DNA of 36,047 nucleotides, from assembly GCA_020073445.1 (NCBI GenBank), contig JAIQFE010000042.1, forward strand, positions 1-36,047, in the 5' to 3' direction. The stretch is from Terriglobia bacterium (GTDB lineage: Bacteria; Acidobacteriota; Terriglobia; Bryobacterales; Bryobacteraceae). The position numbers were made by a program, and so were the translations under genes. This document shows, one piece after another, positions 7,702-15,723 of this stretch. A model generated the notes under the pieces. That model saw nothing but the letters and a program-made list of their open reading frames with translations, made no database searches and was not told the origin of the DNA. Positions within the stretch are counted from its first letter, which is position 1. Each line of letters opens with the position of its first letter.

Positions 7702-10533
7702 TCAAGGCTTCCGGTCGATCAGCACGATGTCCGAGTTTTCCTGCACGCGATCGAACAGAATCTCCTTCCCGTCCGGCGATAGATCGAAGCTGCGGACCTG
7801 GTATCCCGGTTTCAGCTTAGTCAACTGACGCTTCTGACCGCTGGCCAGATCTATGAGCACGAAATCCATCGCGCGGAACTGCCCCTGGATCACCACCATG
7901 CTCTTGCCGTCCGGCAGGAACCGGTAGCCTTCGTAATCGCCGCGATAGGAAATCTCAGGCATCGCGACCGGCGCTTTATCAGGACTCACGGCGCGCAGGG
8001 GGAAGGTTGCCCCGCCGCCCGATCCGTCGTAGAACACGATCCTCGATCCGTCCGGCGCCCACACCGGATTGAAAGACAGCACTTCGGTGAGGCGAACTGG
8101 ATCGCCGCCTTGACCTGGAATCTTGAAGATGCGGCTGCCGCCGTCGGTATCCGCCGCCACGGCGAGCCACTGGCCGTCGGGCGACCAGCTCGGCGTCCCG
8201 CGAAGGTCCATCGTTTCAGCCACTGGATGAGCGCCGGTTCCGTCGATGCTCGCGATGTGCAGCACATTGCGCCCGTTCTGGCGCACCGCGAACGCCAGGA
8301 GTTTCCCGTCCGGCGAGCGCGCAGCGCCGAACGCGATCCGCCCGCCCGAGCCGTTCCACAAGGGCAAAGCCATGCCATTCTTCCATTCCCAGAGTCCGCC
8401 TTCGCCGCCCTTTCCGGAAAGATAAAGGATGGACCCGTTGCCATACCGCCCGAATTTGGAGTGCGCCGCGGGCACCTGGACGCGCGTGGCTCCGGATTCC
8501 TCCACCGTTCCGGCGGTGATGGGAGCCTTCCACAGATTGGCGATGGGGTTCGACACGGTGACCACCAAACGGCGTCCGTCGGCGCTGGCGGAGACAGATT
8601 GGTATTCCTCCACGCCTTGCGTGATTTGGTGGGGAATGCGATGCTCCGGATCCATTCCGAAGAGCGCCCATCCGCTTCCGTCGTCCTTCGTAGCGCGATA
8701 CAGTAGCGTGCGGTTATCAAGCAGCACCGGATAGGCGACCTGGGAATTGTGGTGCGTCAGGCGTTCCGCCGCGCCTCCGGTCGCCGCCACGCGCCAGATA
8801 TCCGCCTCCGTGCTGCGCCAGTTGCGGGCGAAATAGATGTAGCGTTTGTCCGGGCTCACGTTGACATAGTGATTGTGCTCTCCCTTGCGGCCGGTGAAGA
8901 TGGCGCGCTCGCCACGCCCGTCCGGCTGCGCCACCATGATGGGATCGCCCGGGGTGGAGTGGTGAAACACGAGCTCCGTTCCATCCGCCGTCCAAACCGG
9001 GTTGAGCGAGGCCGGCGTGAGAAACGGCCGCATGTTTCCACCCAGGGTTGGGATGAGGCTGAGATTGGGAGCGTTGCCGGTGTTGGGAATCGCCAAGTTC
9101 GGCGACACCGTGCGCAGCCAGATATTGGTGCCATCCGCCGTGAAGCCGGTGGTGCGCGTCATCTCATGCAGCAGTGTGGGACTGTGCCCCTGCGTGAGAT
9201 TGTGAAACTCGCCGCTGCCCACTTGGGTGACGAAGGTGTCATAGATGCCGTCGCGATCGGCGAGGAACGTGACGAACTTTCCATCTTGAGAGATGGCCGC
9301 GTCCAGCTCCGTGCCATCCCAGTCCGTGAGTTTCTGGAATGTTGCGCCCTCTAGAGGATTCACCCAGAAGTAATCCATTTGTGCGAGCTTCCAGTAGACG
9401 CCGCCTGCGATGGAGAGGATCACAGCGGCAACTCCGGCGGCCATCAGCCACACCCGCTTGTGATTGCGTGCCGCCCTGGGGCGAGCGGGAACGGGCGTTG
9501 TGACGCTGCTCGCTTCCGGCTGCCGCGCGGCGCGCCGCAAATCCACTACCAGTTCGCGCATAGACTGGTAGCGCTCCTCCGGATCGCGCTCGAGCGCCTT
9601 CTCCGCGACGTTTCGCAGAGCCTGCGGCAGCTCTTCCGGCAGAGGTTCGGGAGTGCCGTGGATGATGGTCTTCAGCAGCTCCAGCTCGGATATGCCGTTG
9701 AACGGCCTACGCCCGGCGAGCGATTCGTATAGCACCACGCCGAAGGAGAAAATATCGCTGCGGGCGTCGAGCGCGGTGCCGGAAGCCTGCTCCGGAGACA
9801 TGTAGGCGATTGTGCCCACGATCATGCCGGGCTTGGTGTGGGCTTCAGTGAGCGTCTTGGTAGCGTCGGCTTCGGTTTCCGACTCGGTCAGCTTCGCGAG
9901 CCCGAAATCCGCCACCTTGGCGTAACCGTTTTGTGCCACCAGAATGTTAGCGGGCTTGATATCGCGATGCAGGATGCTGGCCTTATGCGCAGCCGCGAGG
10001 CCGTCGGCGACCCCGGCGAGCAGTTCCACCGTTTGCCTCCACGTGCGCTTTTCCGCCTTCAACCAATCCTTCAGCGTCCCGCCATCGACGAACTCGGTGA
10101 CCAGGTATTGACGGCCCTCGAACTCGCCGACGTCGAACACCGTGACGATGTGTGGATGGTTCAGCGAAGACGCCATCTGCGCCTCGCGCTGGAACCTGCG
10201 TCGAGCCGCGACATCCGCCAGCTGATCGGAAAGAAACTTGATCGCCACCGGACGGTTGAGCTTGGTGTCGAGCGCGCGGTACACAGTGCCCATGCCGCCG
10301 GAACCAATGGGGCTCTCGATCCTATAAGAGCCCAGCTGTGTGCCCAGAGATACGAACGGAATCGTTGCAGTCGCGGAAGTGAGCACGGAAGCGGGGTCCT
10401 GCGCGAGTAATAACTCCACTTCGCCACGCAATTCCGGGTCGGCTTCGCGGAGAACTCTGTCCCGGTGCGCGGCGGTAAGCTCCAGCGCCGCGCGGTACAA
10501 CTCCTCGACTTGCCTCCAGCGTTCGGGGGTCAT
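7702..10533 (-). CDS. Ser/Thr protein kinase with TM helix and extracytoplasmic TolB/WD40-like beta-propeller
   Basis: A 943-aa membrane kinase. It has the same N-terminal leader as its neighbour (MTPERWRQVEELYRAALEL...LLAQD), then a Hanks kinase domain at about 70-335: GSGGMG 77-82, Lys99, HRDIKPAN from 189, DFG 209-211, GTIAYMSPEQ from 240. A single TM helix lies at about 361-380, and an outside domain of some 550 residues is built of repeated 'SPDGK.LAF', 'W.PDG..LVF' blades typical of TolB/PD40 propellers. The propeller probably senses or binds an external ligand and the kinase signals inside. The lysine, HRD and DFG are all present. The gene is monocistronic. It shares the leader domain with the upstream-lying kinase 1, which suggests paralogous descent. 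Confidence 0.93.
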   Translation of the reverse strand: MTPERWRQVEELYRAALELTAAHRDRVLREADPELRGEVELLLAQDPASVLTSATATIPFVSLGTQLGSYRIESPIGSGGMGTVYRALDTKLNRPVAIKFLSDQLADVAARRRFQREAQMASSLNHPHIVTVFDVGEFEGRQYLVTEFVDGGTLKDWLKAEKRTWRQTVELLAGVADGLAAAHKASILHRDIKPANILVAQNGYAKVADFGLAKLTESETEADATKTLTEAHTKPGMIVGTIAYMSPEQASGTALDARSDIFSFGVVLYESLAGRRPFNGISELELLKTIIHGTPEPLPEELPQALRNVAEKALERDPEERYQSMRELVVDLRRAARQPEASSVTTPVPARPRAARNHKRVWLMAAGVAAVILSIAGGVYWKLAQMDYFWVNPLEGATFQKLTDWDGTELDAAISQDGKFVTFLADRDGIYDTFVTQVGSGEFHNLTQGHSPTLLHEMTRTTGFTADGTNIWLRTVSPNLAIPNTGNAPNLSLIPTLGGNMRPFLTPASLNPVWTADGTELVFHHSTPGDPIMVAQPDGRGERAIFTGRKGEHNHYVNVSPDKRYIYFARNWRSTEADIWRVAATGGAAERLTHHNSQVAYPVLLDNRTLLYRATKDDGSGWALFGMDPEHRIPHQITQGVEEYQSVSASADGRRLVVTVSNPIANLWKAPITAGTVEESGATRVQVPAAHSKFGRYGNGSILYLSGKGGEGGLWEWKNGMALPLWNGSGGRIAFGAARSPDGKLLAFAVRQNGRNVLHIASIDGTGAHPVAETMDLRGTPSWSPDGQWLAVAADTDGGSRIFKIPGQGGDPVRLTEVLSFNPVWAPDGSRIVFYDGSGGGATFPLRAVSPDKAPVAMPEISYRGDYEGYRFLPDGKSMVVIQGQFRAMDFVLIDLASGQKRQLTKLKPGYQVRSFDLSPDGKEILFDRVQENSDIVLIDRKP

Positions 10534-10684
10534 AGGCTGCCGTGTTGTGGGAATCCTTATCTTACCGAGTACTTACACTGCGCGCACCGCCTCGCTCATA
10601 GCCCGCATTGCGCGGAATGCCAGGACTACCGACTATTCGCCTAGTGTTTGCCAAATCTCGACTCGGCCGGACATTGTGCCCGAG

Positions 10685-10730
10685 TGACGGCGTATCCGTC
10701 ACCTACTTCCGAAATCCCCGGTTTGGCGTG
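10685..10730 (+). repeat. Palindromic repeat, copy B
   Basis: Dyad TGACGG-CGTAT-CCGTCA (10685-10701) followed by an extended match to the reverse complement of copy A. See copy A for the alignment. It lies about 150 bp upstream of the kinase 2 start. Confidence 0.65.
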
Positions 10731-10921
10731 GGACTGAGCTTCGACCAAAGAGTAGTGGAAGGTTGCTCAGTAGAACCACGACCATCAGTGGTCACATGGT
10801 CAAGCTAGTCGATAGCAACCAGCCATTCTTACTTTTAGAATGTTCCGTTCGGTTGCGGAGCCTCACGTGCTCTAAAGGAGCTGAAGTTATACAAGTAACG
10901 CGGCACAAGACCGCGATGCAG

Positions 10922-10957
10922 GGAGCGCCTTAGGTTTTTCGGAGGCTGGGGCGCTCC
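10922..10957. repeat. Small hairpin
   Basis: Perfect 8-bp inverted repeat GGAGCGCC / GGCGCTCC around a 20-nt loop. No T-run follows, so it is not a standard terminator, and no gene ends beside it. Confidence 0.4.
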
Positions 10958-11188
10958 GCACTTCTCGTATGGCTAACCCAACCGCGAACTAGAATTCCGA
11001 CGTACCCCGCAGGGCTAGTTTTTTCCCACAAATGCCGATCGAAGGGATGCGCGCAAAACGAACCTACTGAAGCTCAAGCCTTAACCAACACCGCCAAAGC
11101 ATCAAAAGCAGGCGAAGACGAAGGCGAAAACACAAGGGTGCCGAAAGACAAGGTGAGGCGAGGTTGTCCATCCGCTTTGGAGGGCTCT

Positions 11189-11431
11189 CTAGACGTTCGC
11201 GAGTTCCGCTGTTTCCGCGAGTTCTGTCGCGCCATCCGTTAGATCCGAGCCAAATATCGCAAGCCGGCGACTGTCCCACAGCACATACGCCAAGCGTTTT
11301 CCTGGGCCATATGGCCCGGATCTAACGATTATGATTCCGCCAATCGGAATTTCGACCCAACCGTGATTGCCAGACCCAGTATCAAAGCCCAATATGGACC
11401 TCGTTAGCTTGAAGCGTTTCCCGGTGAACAT
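11189..11431 (-). CDS. Small hypothetical protein (80 aa)
   Basis: Supported mainly by a strong ribosome binding site: AGGAGGT lies 5 nt before ATG 11429-11431. The sequence (MFTGKRFKLTRSILGFD...VEIPIGGIIIV...YVLWDSRRLAIFGSDL) reads as a compact beta-rich domain, and similar small proteins are widespread without function in soil bacteria. It stands alone in a mobile-element-rich stretch. I do not recognise a named family. Confidence 0.6.
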   Translation of the reverse strand: MFTGKRFKLTRSILGFDTGSGNHGWVEIPIGGIIIVRSGPYGPGKRLAYVLWDSRRLAIFGSDLTDGATELAETAELANV

Positions 11432-11613
11432 GCGTACCTCCTGCGTGTAACGGAAACGTTATTCCGTTAAAGCATCTGCTATTCAGCGGTTGGTGCGTTT
11501 CTTCGGCTCTAGCGCCGATCATGCGCTTTAGAGCGATACAAGTCAAGAGAAAACGTAGTCGTGACGAGTGCGTTCGTGAAGGGCGATGCTCCCAGCGGAC
11601 GGATAGTGCCTGT

Positions 11614-11633
11614 GTTACGGCGTATCCGGTAAC
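11614..11633 (+). repeat. Degenerate palindromic repeat, copy C
   Basis: GTTACGGCGTATCCGGTAAC keeps the ACGGCGTATCCG core of copies A and B with changed but still largely complementary flanks. It lies 4 bp beyond the stop codon of the recombinase remnant. Confidence 0.45.
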
Positions 11634-11637
11634 CGGG

Positions 11638-12141
11638 TTAAAGAGTTTGATTTATAACCATGGATTGCATCTCTGAAGAATCCGAATCCCCATTGAGAGC
11701 AGCTTGTGAAGCTACCAACTCTTTGTACGCCCGTCGTACTGTCGCGGCTCCCACTCGCAGCTTGCGAGCGATCTCGCGCCACGACAGACCCTCTTGGCGA
11801 AGCTTAACGACTTCGTCGCGATTGAATACGGCTTTGGGTCTGCCTACGGGTTGCCCGGATTTGGTCCCGTTTCGGCGGGCGTGTTCCATCCCTGCTAAGA
11901 CGCGCTCCCGAATAATATTCCGTTCGAGTTCCGCCATAGCGCCGATGATGGTAAACATGGCCTTACCGAGGGGAGTGCTGCTGTCTAACGCTTCCTGGTG
12001 AGACACGAACTCGATGCGAAGGGAGCGAAACTCTTCCAACGCCAAGACGAGCTGTTTTACGCTCCGGGCAAAACGGTCAAATCGCCAGACCACGACGACC
12101 TCAAAAAGCCCGCGTCGAGCATCGGCCATGAGTGCGTCCAA
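11638..12141 (-). pseudogene. N-terminally truncated serine recombinase (resolvase/invertase family)
   Basis: A 167-aa remnant of a Pin/resolvase-type site-specific recombinase. It retains VVVWRFDRFARS (about 14-25, the DR..RS active-site segment), the long E-helix (TIIGAMAELERNIIRERVLAGMEHARRNG) and a C-terminal HTH (GLSWREIARKLRVGAATVRRAYKEL). The first 60 or so residues, including the catalytic serine of the Y.RVS motif, are absent. Five more in-frame codons upstream (GLDAL) match the family, but two stop codons precede them, so the break lies near 12156-12165, where unrelated sequence begins. It is probably inactive. Confidence 0.75.
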
Positions 12142-12159
12142 CCCTCATCAGCGCGGGAA

Positions 12160-12470
12160 AGCTCCATTCCGCCGTTCGTCCGCAGAGGGTTCTGGGAGGC
12201 TTGCTGGCCGGGAGCTCGGTATGGGGCGAGGCAACGTTCGCGGACAGTATCACTCGGTGCGTGGCGGGGCACAAGGGGCAAGAGAGACTCGATTTGGTCT
12301 GCTGCCTGGAACACGGAACCCTTGGGTATCCGCAGGTGAGCAGTCCGGAGGAGTCGCTGATCTTCTTTATCCTGCGACTGCTGGAGCGGTTGCGAGCGAT
12401 GGGGACGGCTCCAGCCGTGGACTGGCAGGAGTACGGGCGGTCGCTGGGGTCGTTCCGAAAACGCACGTAA
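12160..12470 (+). pseudogene. Orphan coding fragment, 5'-truncated
   Basis: The frame reads like genuine protein near its end (HGTLGYPQVSSPEESLIFFILRLLERLRAMGT..VDWQEYGRSLGSF) and stops at 12470, but no plausible start or ribosome site is seen, and its 5' side abuts the recombinase break. I do not recognise the family. It is best read as the 3' end of a gene cut by a recombination event. Confidence 0.35.
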
Positions 12471-12487
12471 TCTTTCGCGGTAGACTT
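12468..12487 (+). repeat. Direct repeat flanking the toxin-antitoxin cassette, left copy
   Basis: TAATCTTTCGCGGTAGACTT, 19 of 20 identical to 13168-13187, with matching ACGCA just upstream of both. The two copies are exactly 700 bp apart. Confidence 0.7.
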
Positions 12488-12536
12488 CGTCGGACGCGGG
12501 TTCAACTCTGCCGCCTCAACCATTCCGATCTTTCCT

Positions 12537-12555
12537 ATTGGCAATCATTGCTAAT
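12537..12555. promoter_or_regulatory. Probable ParD operator
   Basis: ATTGGCAAT-C-ATTGCTAAT is a near-perfect inverted repeat (8 of 9 positions) overlapping the -35 and spacer of the parDE promoter, where an autorepressing RHH antitoxin would be expected to bind. Confidence 0.5.
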
Positions 12556-12566
12556 CGTGATATATT
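12538..12566 (+). promoter_or_regulatory. Sigma-70-type promoter of parDE
   Basis: TTGGCA (12538-12543), a 17-bp spacer, and TATATT (12561-12566). Transcription should start near 12573, a few bases before the GTG start at 12579. Confidence 0.6.
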
Positions 12567-12578
12567 TGGCTCAGGTTT

Positions 12579-12836
12579 GTGCCCACTCGCAATGTCAATT
12601 TGACTGAGGAACTTGACCGCTTCGTACTGAAGAAGGTCAAGACGGGACGTTACGAAAACGCCAGCGAAGTTGTGCGCGCGGCCCTGCGGACCTTAGAGCG
12701 CGAAGAGCAGGAGTACGAGGCCAAGCTCGCCGTTTTGCGAGCAGCTATCGACGAAGGCGATGCCAGCGGGATCGCCGAGGATGGCGTTTTTGAACGCGTC
12801 CTCGACACGCTAAAGCTTCCGAAGACCCGGCGCTAG
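12579..12836 (+). CDS. parD: ParD-type ribbon-helix-helix antitoxin
   Basis: An 85-aa antitoxin with GTG start. The N-terminal strand and helices (MPTRNVNLTEELDRFVLKKVKTGRYENASEVVRAALRTLE) are typical ParD/CopG DNA-binding RHH; the acidic C-terminal half (about 45-85) would wrap the toxin. The protein is expected to neutralise the ParE-like product of the next gene, 3 bp downstream, and to repress its own promoter through the operator at 12537-12555. The cassette sits between two direct repeats, which points to acquisition as a unit. Confidence 0.92.
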   Translation: MPTRNVNLTEELDRFVLKKVKTGRYENASEVVRAALRTLEREEQEYEAKLAVLRAAIDEGDASGIAEDGVFERVLDTLKLPKTRR

Positions 12837-12839
12837 GCC

Positions 12840-13136
12840 GTGTCCCGATTTCGTTTCACACGTCGCGCTGAAGGCGATCTGGTCAGTATCCGCATTCATG
12901 CCCTCAAAACCTGGGGCGCAGAGCAGACGATTCGCTACGTTGCCGATCTCCGAGCGTGTTGCCAGATGCTTGCCGACAACCCCGAGGCAGGTCGAGCCTG
13001 CGAGGATATCCGTCGCGGCCTGCGCCGCATGGAGCACGGACGGCATGTCATCTTCTACCGGCCCGATGCCGAGGGCATTCTGATCTCTCGTGTCCTGCAC
13101 CAACGGATGCTTCCCCGGAGATACCCCATCGATTGA
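12840..13136 (+). CDS. parE: RelE/ParE-family toxin
   Basis: A 98-aa toxin starting at GTG 12840, 3 bp after the antitoxin stop. The pattern FTRRAEGDLVSIRIHALKTWG..QTIRYVADLRACCQMLADNPEAGRACEDIRRGLRRMEHGRHVIFYR...ILISRVLHQRMLP is the classical ParE fold (PF05016). With a ParD partner a gyrase poison is more likely than a RelE-type ribosome-dependent RNase, but this is inferred from pairing only. Length and order are normal, and it looks intact. Confidence 0.92.
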   Translation: MSRFRFTRRAEGDLVSIRIHALKTWGAEQTIRYVADLRACCQMLADNPEAGRACEDIRRGLRRMEHGRHVIFYRPDAEGILISRVLHQRMLPRRYPID

Positions 13137-13166
13137 CGACAACAAGCCATCCGGATCGGAAACGCA

Positions 13167-13191
13167 GTAGTCTTTCGCGGTAGACTTTCGC
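13167..13191 (+). repeat. Direct repeat, right copy, with 13-bp tandem period
   Basis: The right partner of 12468-12487. Here GTAGTCTTTCGC (13167-13178) is followed at a 13-bp period by GTAGACTTTCGC (13180-13191). It lies immediately upstream of the ribosome binding site of the alpha/beta hydrolase gene, so it may also be part of its 5' region. Confidence 0.6.
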
Positions 13192-13205
13192 AGAGGAGAA
13201 GACTC

Positions 13206-14123
13206 ATGCCTAAGACCATCGTTATGGCAGCCGCGGCGCTGCTGATCAGTGCCGGCGTAACCCTAGCGCAACCGCCCGGCATCACTGCCGAGATGATTAA
13301 CCGGTCGTTGCCTCTCGAAGGTGCGCCGCTCGCGGTGCCTGGACCGTACAAGATCACCTCGGAAGGCGCCTTCGGCTCACCCGGACTCCACGTGTATCGT
13401 CCCGACGCCCTGGAGGCGTTTCCGAAGAAGGATTCGCTGCCCGTGATGGTGTGGGGCAATGGCGGTTGCGCAATCGACAGCACGCGCTACTCGGGCTTTC
13501 TGACGACCATCGCTTCGCACGGCTTCTTGGTGATGGGCACGGTTCCTCAGACTGGTGCGGCGCGACGGCAGGAAACCGCCGATGACGTGCGTGCCGCGAT
13601 TGACTGGGCCGCAAAGGAAAATGCGCGCGCCGACTCGCCGCTGAAAGGCAAGATCGCCGTGGACAAGGTCGCTGTCATGGGCCAGTCGTGCGGAGGATTT
13701 CTGTCGATCGAGCTCGGCGCCGATCCGCGGGTCAAGACGATCGGCGTCTTCAATTCAGGCGTGCAAGACGCGGCGCCTGCCGCGCAGGGCAAGGCGTCGC
13801 CGCAACCCACGCCGGACGCTCTGCCCAAATTGCACGGGCCCGTGCTGCTGATCAACGGCGGCGAACCCGACTTCATGCTGGCGGCTTCGTCCGCGACTTT
13901 CGACAAGATCGACAAGGTGCCCGCGTTTTACGGCTCCCGGCACAACGCCGGCCACACCGCGACTGTCTTTCATCCCGGCGGCGGCGAGTTCGCCAATGTC
14001 GCGTCGAACTGGCTTAGTTGGACCTTCAAGGGCGACAAGAAAGCCGGCCAGATGTTCGTGGGCAAGAACTGCAGCCTCTGCACCAATTCGAACTGGGACG
14101 TGCGATCGAAGGGGATCAAGTAA
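13206..14123 (+). CDS. Secreted alpha/beta hydrolase
   Basis: A 305-aa exported hydrolase; signal peptide 1-21 (..AGVTLA/Q). The start follows AGAGGAGA. The fold is seen in PVMVWGNGGC (oxyanion region, about 79-88), the nucleophile elbow GQSCGG with Ser161, a candidate acid Asp222 (GGEPDFM) and candidate His250. It resembles the cutinase/dienelactone-hydrolase-like enzymes of soil Acidobacteria; the substrate is unknown and probably an ester. The tail carries NCSLC. The gene begins just after the repeat at 13167-13191 and ends 13 bp before the convergent DUF6065-like gene. Confidence 0.85.
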   Translation: MPKTIVMAAAALLISAGVTLAQPPGITAEMINRSLPLEGAPLAVPGPYKITSEGAFGSPGLHVYRPDALEAFPKKDSLPVMVWGNGGCAIDSTRYSGFLTTIASHGFLVMGTVPQTGAARRQETADDVRAAIDWAAKENARADSPLKGKIAVDKVAVMGQSCGGFLSIELGADPRVKTIGVFNSGVQDAAPAAQGKASPQPTPDALPKLHGPVLLINGGEPDFMLAASSATFDKIDKVPAFYGSRHNAGHTATVFHPGGGEFANVASNWLSWTFKGDKKAGQMFVGKNCSLCTNSNWDVRSKGIK

Positions 14124-14136
14124 TCGCCGGTTAAGG

Positions 14137-14973
14137 CTAAGCCGGAGGATCGCCCGCTCCGTCCTCGCCACGCGGTTTGGACGCCGCCTTCCTCTGGCGA
14201 CTCGTGTTCTGATAGTGCGGGCTGTATTCCAATCCGTAGGGCGTCTTAACCTTGGTTTTCGCCTTTTCGTCGTAGAACGCCTGAGCGGTTTTGTGCCGCG
14301 CGGCAATTTCCTCTTCCGTGCCGTCGCGGAAGGTGATCTCTTCCCGTGGCACGAACATCACCTGCCCGATGGGCATGCTGTGCGACGCAGAAATGGTTTC
14401 GCCCGGCTGGAGGACATAGCGGAACTCGGAGTCGTGAACGTGCCAATCGGTCTCGACGCGGATCACCATCATCGGGGCGAAGGGCCGCTCGATCATGTTG
14501 AAGACCGGAGTGTAGATGGTATCCCAGCCGGGCGGAGTCTGGAAGTTCCACGCTCCCCGGAGGGTCACGGCGCCGGCCGGTGTCCCCATGTCGTCTTGCG
14601 AGATAAACATTCCAGGCATCAAGTGAGCGATCTCACGAGTCTGCGGCGTGTCCTGGATGTGCATCTTGACTTCGCGTTTGGTGGCGCCGATCCCGCCCAT
14701 GGGCAGCAGATAGGTCACGGTAAAGATCGGATCCCACTTGGTTCCTTTGGTGTTCACCGAGTAGACCAACTGATAACGGCCCTCCCCCTCATACGTGACT
14801 TGAAACGTTTCTTTGTCAGAGAGCGGAGGATAGACCAAGAAGCCTGCGCTGCTTCCGGCTTCGAGCACGGGACAGTGGCGGGCGTGCTGTGGCAGAAGGG
14901 GTCGCTGCCCTTCGCGGCGCGGTCGCAGGCCAATGCCGGGCCTGTACGGATTGGGAAAAAGCCCTACTTCCAT
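14137..14973 (-). CDS. DUF6065-like conserved hypothetical protein
   Basis: A 278-aa soluble protein without a signal peptide. The central part (SAGFLVYPPLSDKETFQV..., GAWNFQTPPGWDTIYTPVFNMIERPFAPMMVIRVETDW, FVPREEITF) recalls DUF6065, with its PPGW and ETDW signatures. The function is unknown. The C-terminus is a lysine-rich linker. The start is uncertain: no obvious ribosome site precedes 14973, and the first 40 residues are arginine/proline-rich, so an internal start is possible. Family assignment is from memory. Confidence 0.6.
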   Translation of the reverse strand: MEVGLFPNPYRPGIGLRPRREGQRPLLPQHARHCPVLEAGSSAGFLVYPPLSDKETFQVTYEGEGRYQLVYSVNTKGTKWDPIFTVTYLLPMGGIGATKREVKMHIQDTPQTREIAHLMPGMFISQDDMGTPAGAVTLRGAWNFQTPPGWDTIYTPVFNMIERPFAPMMVIRVETDWHVHDSEFRYVLQPGETISASHSMPIGQVMFVPREEITFRDGTEEEIAARHKTAQAFYDEKAKTKVKTPYGLEYSPHYQNTSRQRKAASKPRGEDGAGDPPA

Positions 14974-15061
14974 CTTCGAAGTATCGCACCGTGAACACGC
15001 GCTAGACTATTCCCGTCTGTCCCCAATTTCCCCAATTTCCGGTTTTCATCGGAGGCATTGC

Positions 15062-15712
15062 ATGTACTACGAAACGGACAAGAACGATCACGGCCTGCGC
15101 TACAACCCCCTCAAGGCGTGTGTGGTGCCGCGCCCGATCGGATGGATCACCACGATGAGCGCGGCGGGGGTGGTAAACCTCGCACCGTTCAGCTTCTTCA
15201 ACGTGCTGAGCTACGATCCGCCGTTCGTGATGTTCTCGGCGGGCACTCACGAGGAGGACGGAGGCAAAAAGGATTCGGTCCTCAATGTGGAGGCGACCGG
15301 CGAGTTCGTATACAACATGGCCACATGGGCGCAGCGCGATCAGATGAACCAGACAGCGCTTATCGTGGAGCATAACTTTGACGAGATGGCGGCGGCCGGA
15401 CTCGATCCCCTGCCCTCCCGGCTGGTGCGCCCGCCCCGCGTGAAAGGTTCACCGGTGCACTTCGAATGCCGGCTTCATCAGATCGTAGCGCTCCCCGGCC
15501 ACAAACCGTCATCGGAGCACCATGTGGTCATCGGCCGCGTGGTCGCAGTTCATATCGATGATGCGGCGCTGACGGACGATGGCCGCGTCGACGTGCTTAA
15601 GATACGGCCGATCGCCCGGCTCGGATACAAGGATTACACCAGCGTCGAGTCGGTGTTCCAGATGGAGAGACCGACGCCCGAAGATTACCTGGTCCCGCGG
15701 CAAACGGAATAG
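15062..15712 (+). CDS. Flavin reductase-like FMN-binding split-barrel protein
   Basis: A 216-aa cytoplasmic protein. ATG 15062 is preferred because GGAGG stands about 7 nt upstream and the homology begins at once (MYYETDKNDHGLRYNPLKACVVPRPIGWITT). This start gives the usual fold: PRPIGWITTMS..GVVNLAPFSFFNVLSYDPPFVMFSA is the standard FMN-binding motif of the flavin reductase/Flared family. It could reduce free flavin or bind FMN for an oxidoreductase partner; no oxygenase lies next to it. It ends 11 bp before the convergent exported protein. Confidence 0.88.
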   Translation: MYYETDKNDHGLRYNPLKACVVPRPIGWITTMSAAGVVNLAPFSFFNVLSYDPPFVMFSAGTHEEDGGKKDSVLNVEATGEFVYNMATWAQRDQMNQTALIVEHNFDEMAAAGLDPLPSRLVRPPRVKGSPVHFECRLHQIVALPGHKPSSEHHVVIGRVVAVHIDDAALTDDGRVDVLKIRPIARLGYKDYTSVESVFQMERPTPEDYLVPRQTE

Positions 15713-15723
15713 TTAAGCGGAAG

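Larger units (their letters stand above)
10534..11188. other. Intergenic region with repeat copy B and a hairpin
   Basis: A 655-bp region without a supported gene. It holds repeat copy B (10685-10730) and a perfect 8-bp stem GGAGCGCC (10922-10929) / GGCGCTCC (10950-10957) with a 20-nt loop. The surroundings look like mobile-element debris. Confidence 0.45.

Noticed and set aside
10922-10957. Hairpin as tRNA or small RNA gene
   Set aside because: Only one stem, no cloverleaf, no promoter; kept as a plain hairpin.
13996-14994. Plus-strand frame of 332 codons
   Set aside because: Opposite the DUF6065-like gene and overlapping the hydrolase end; arginine-rich shadow sequence.
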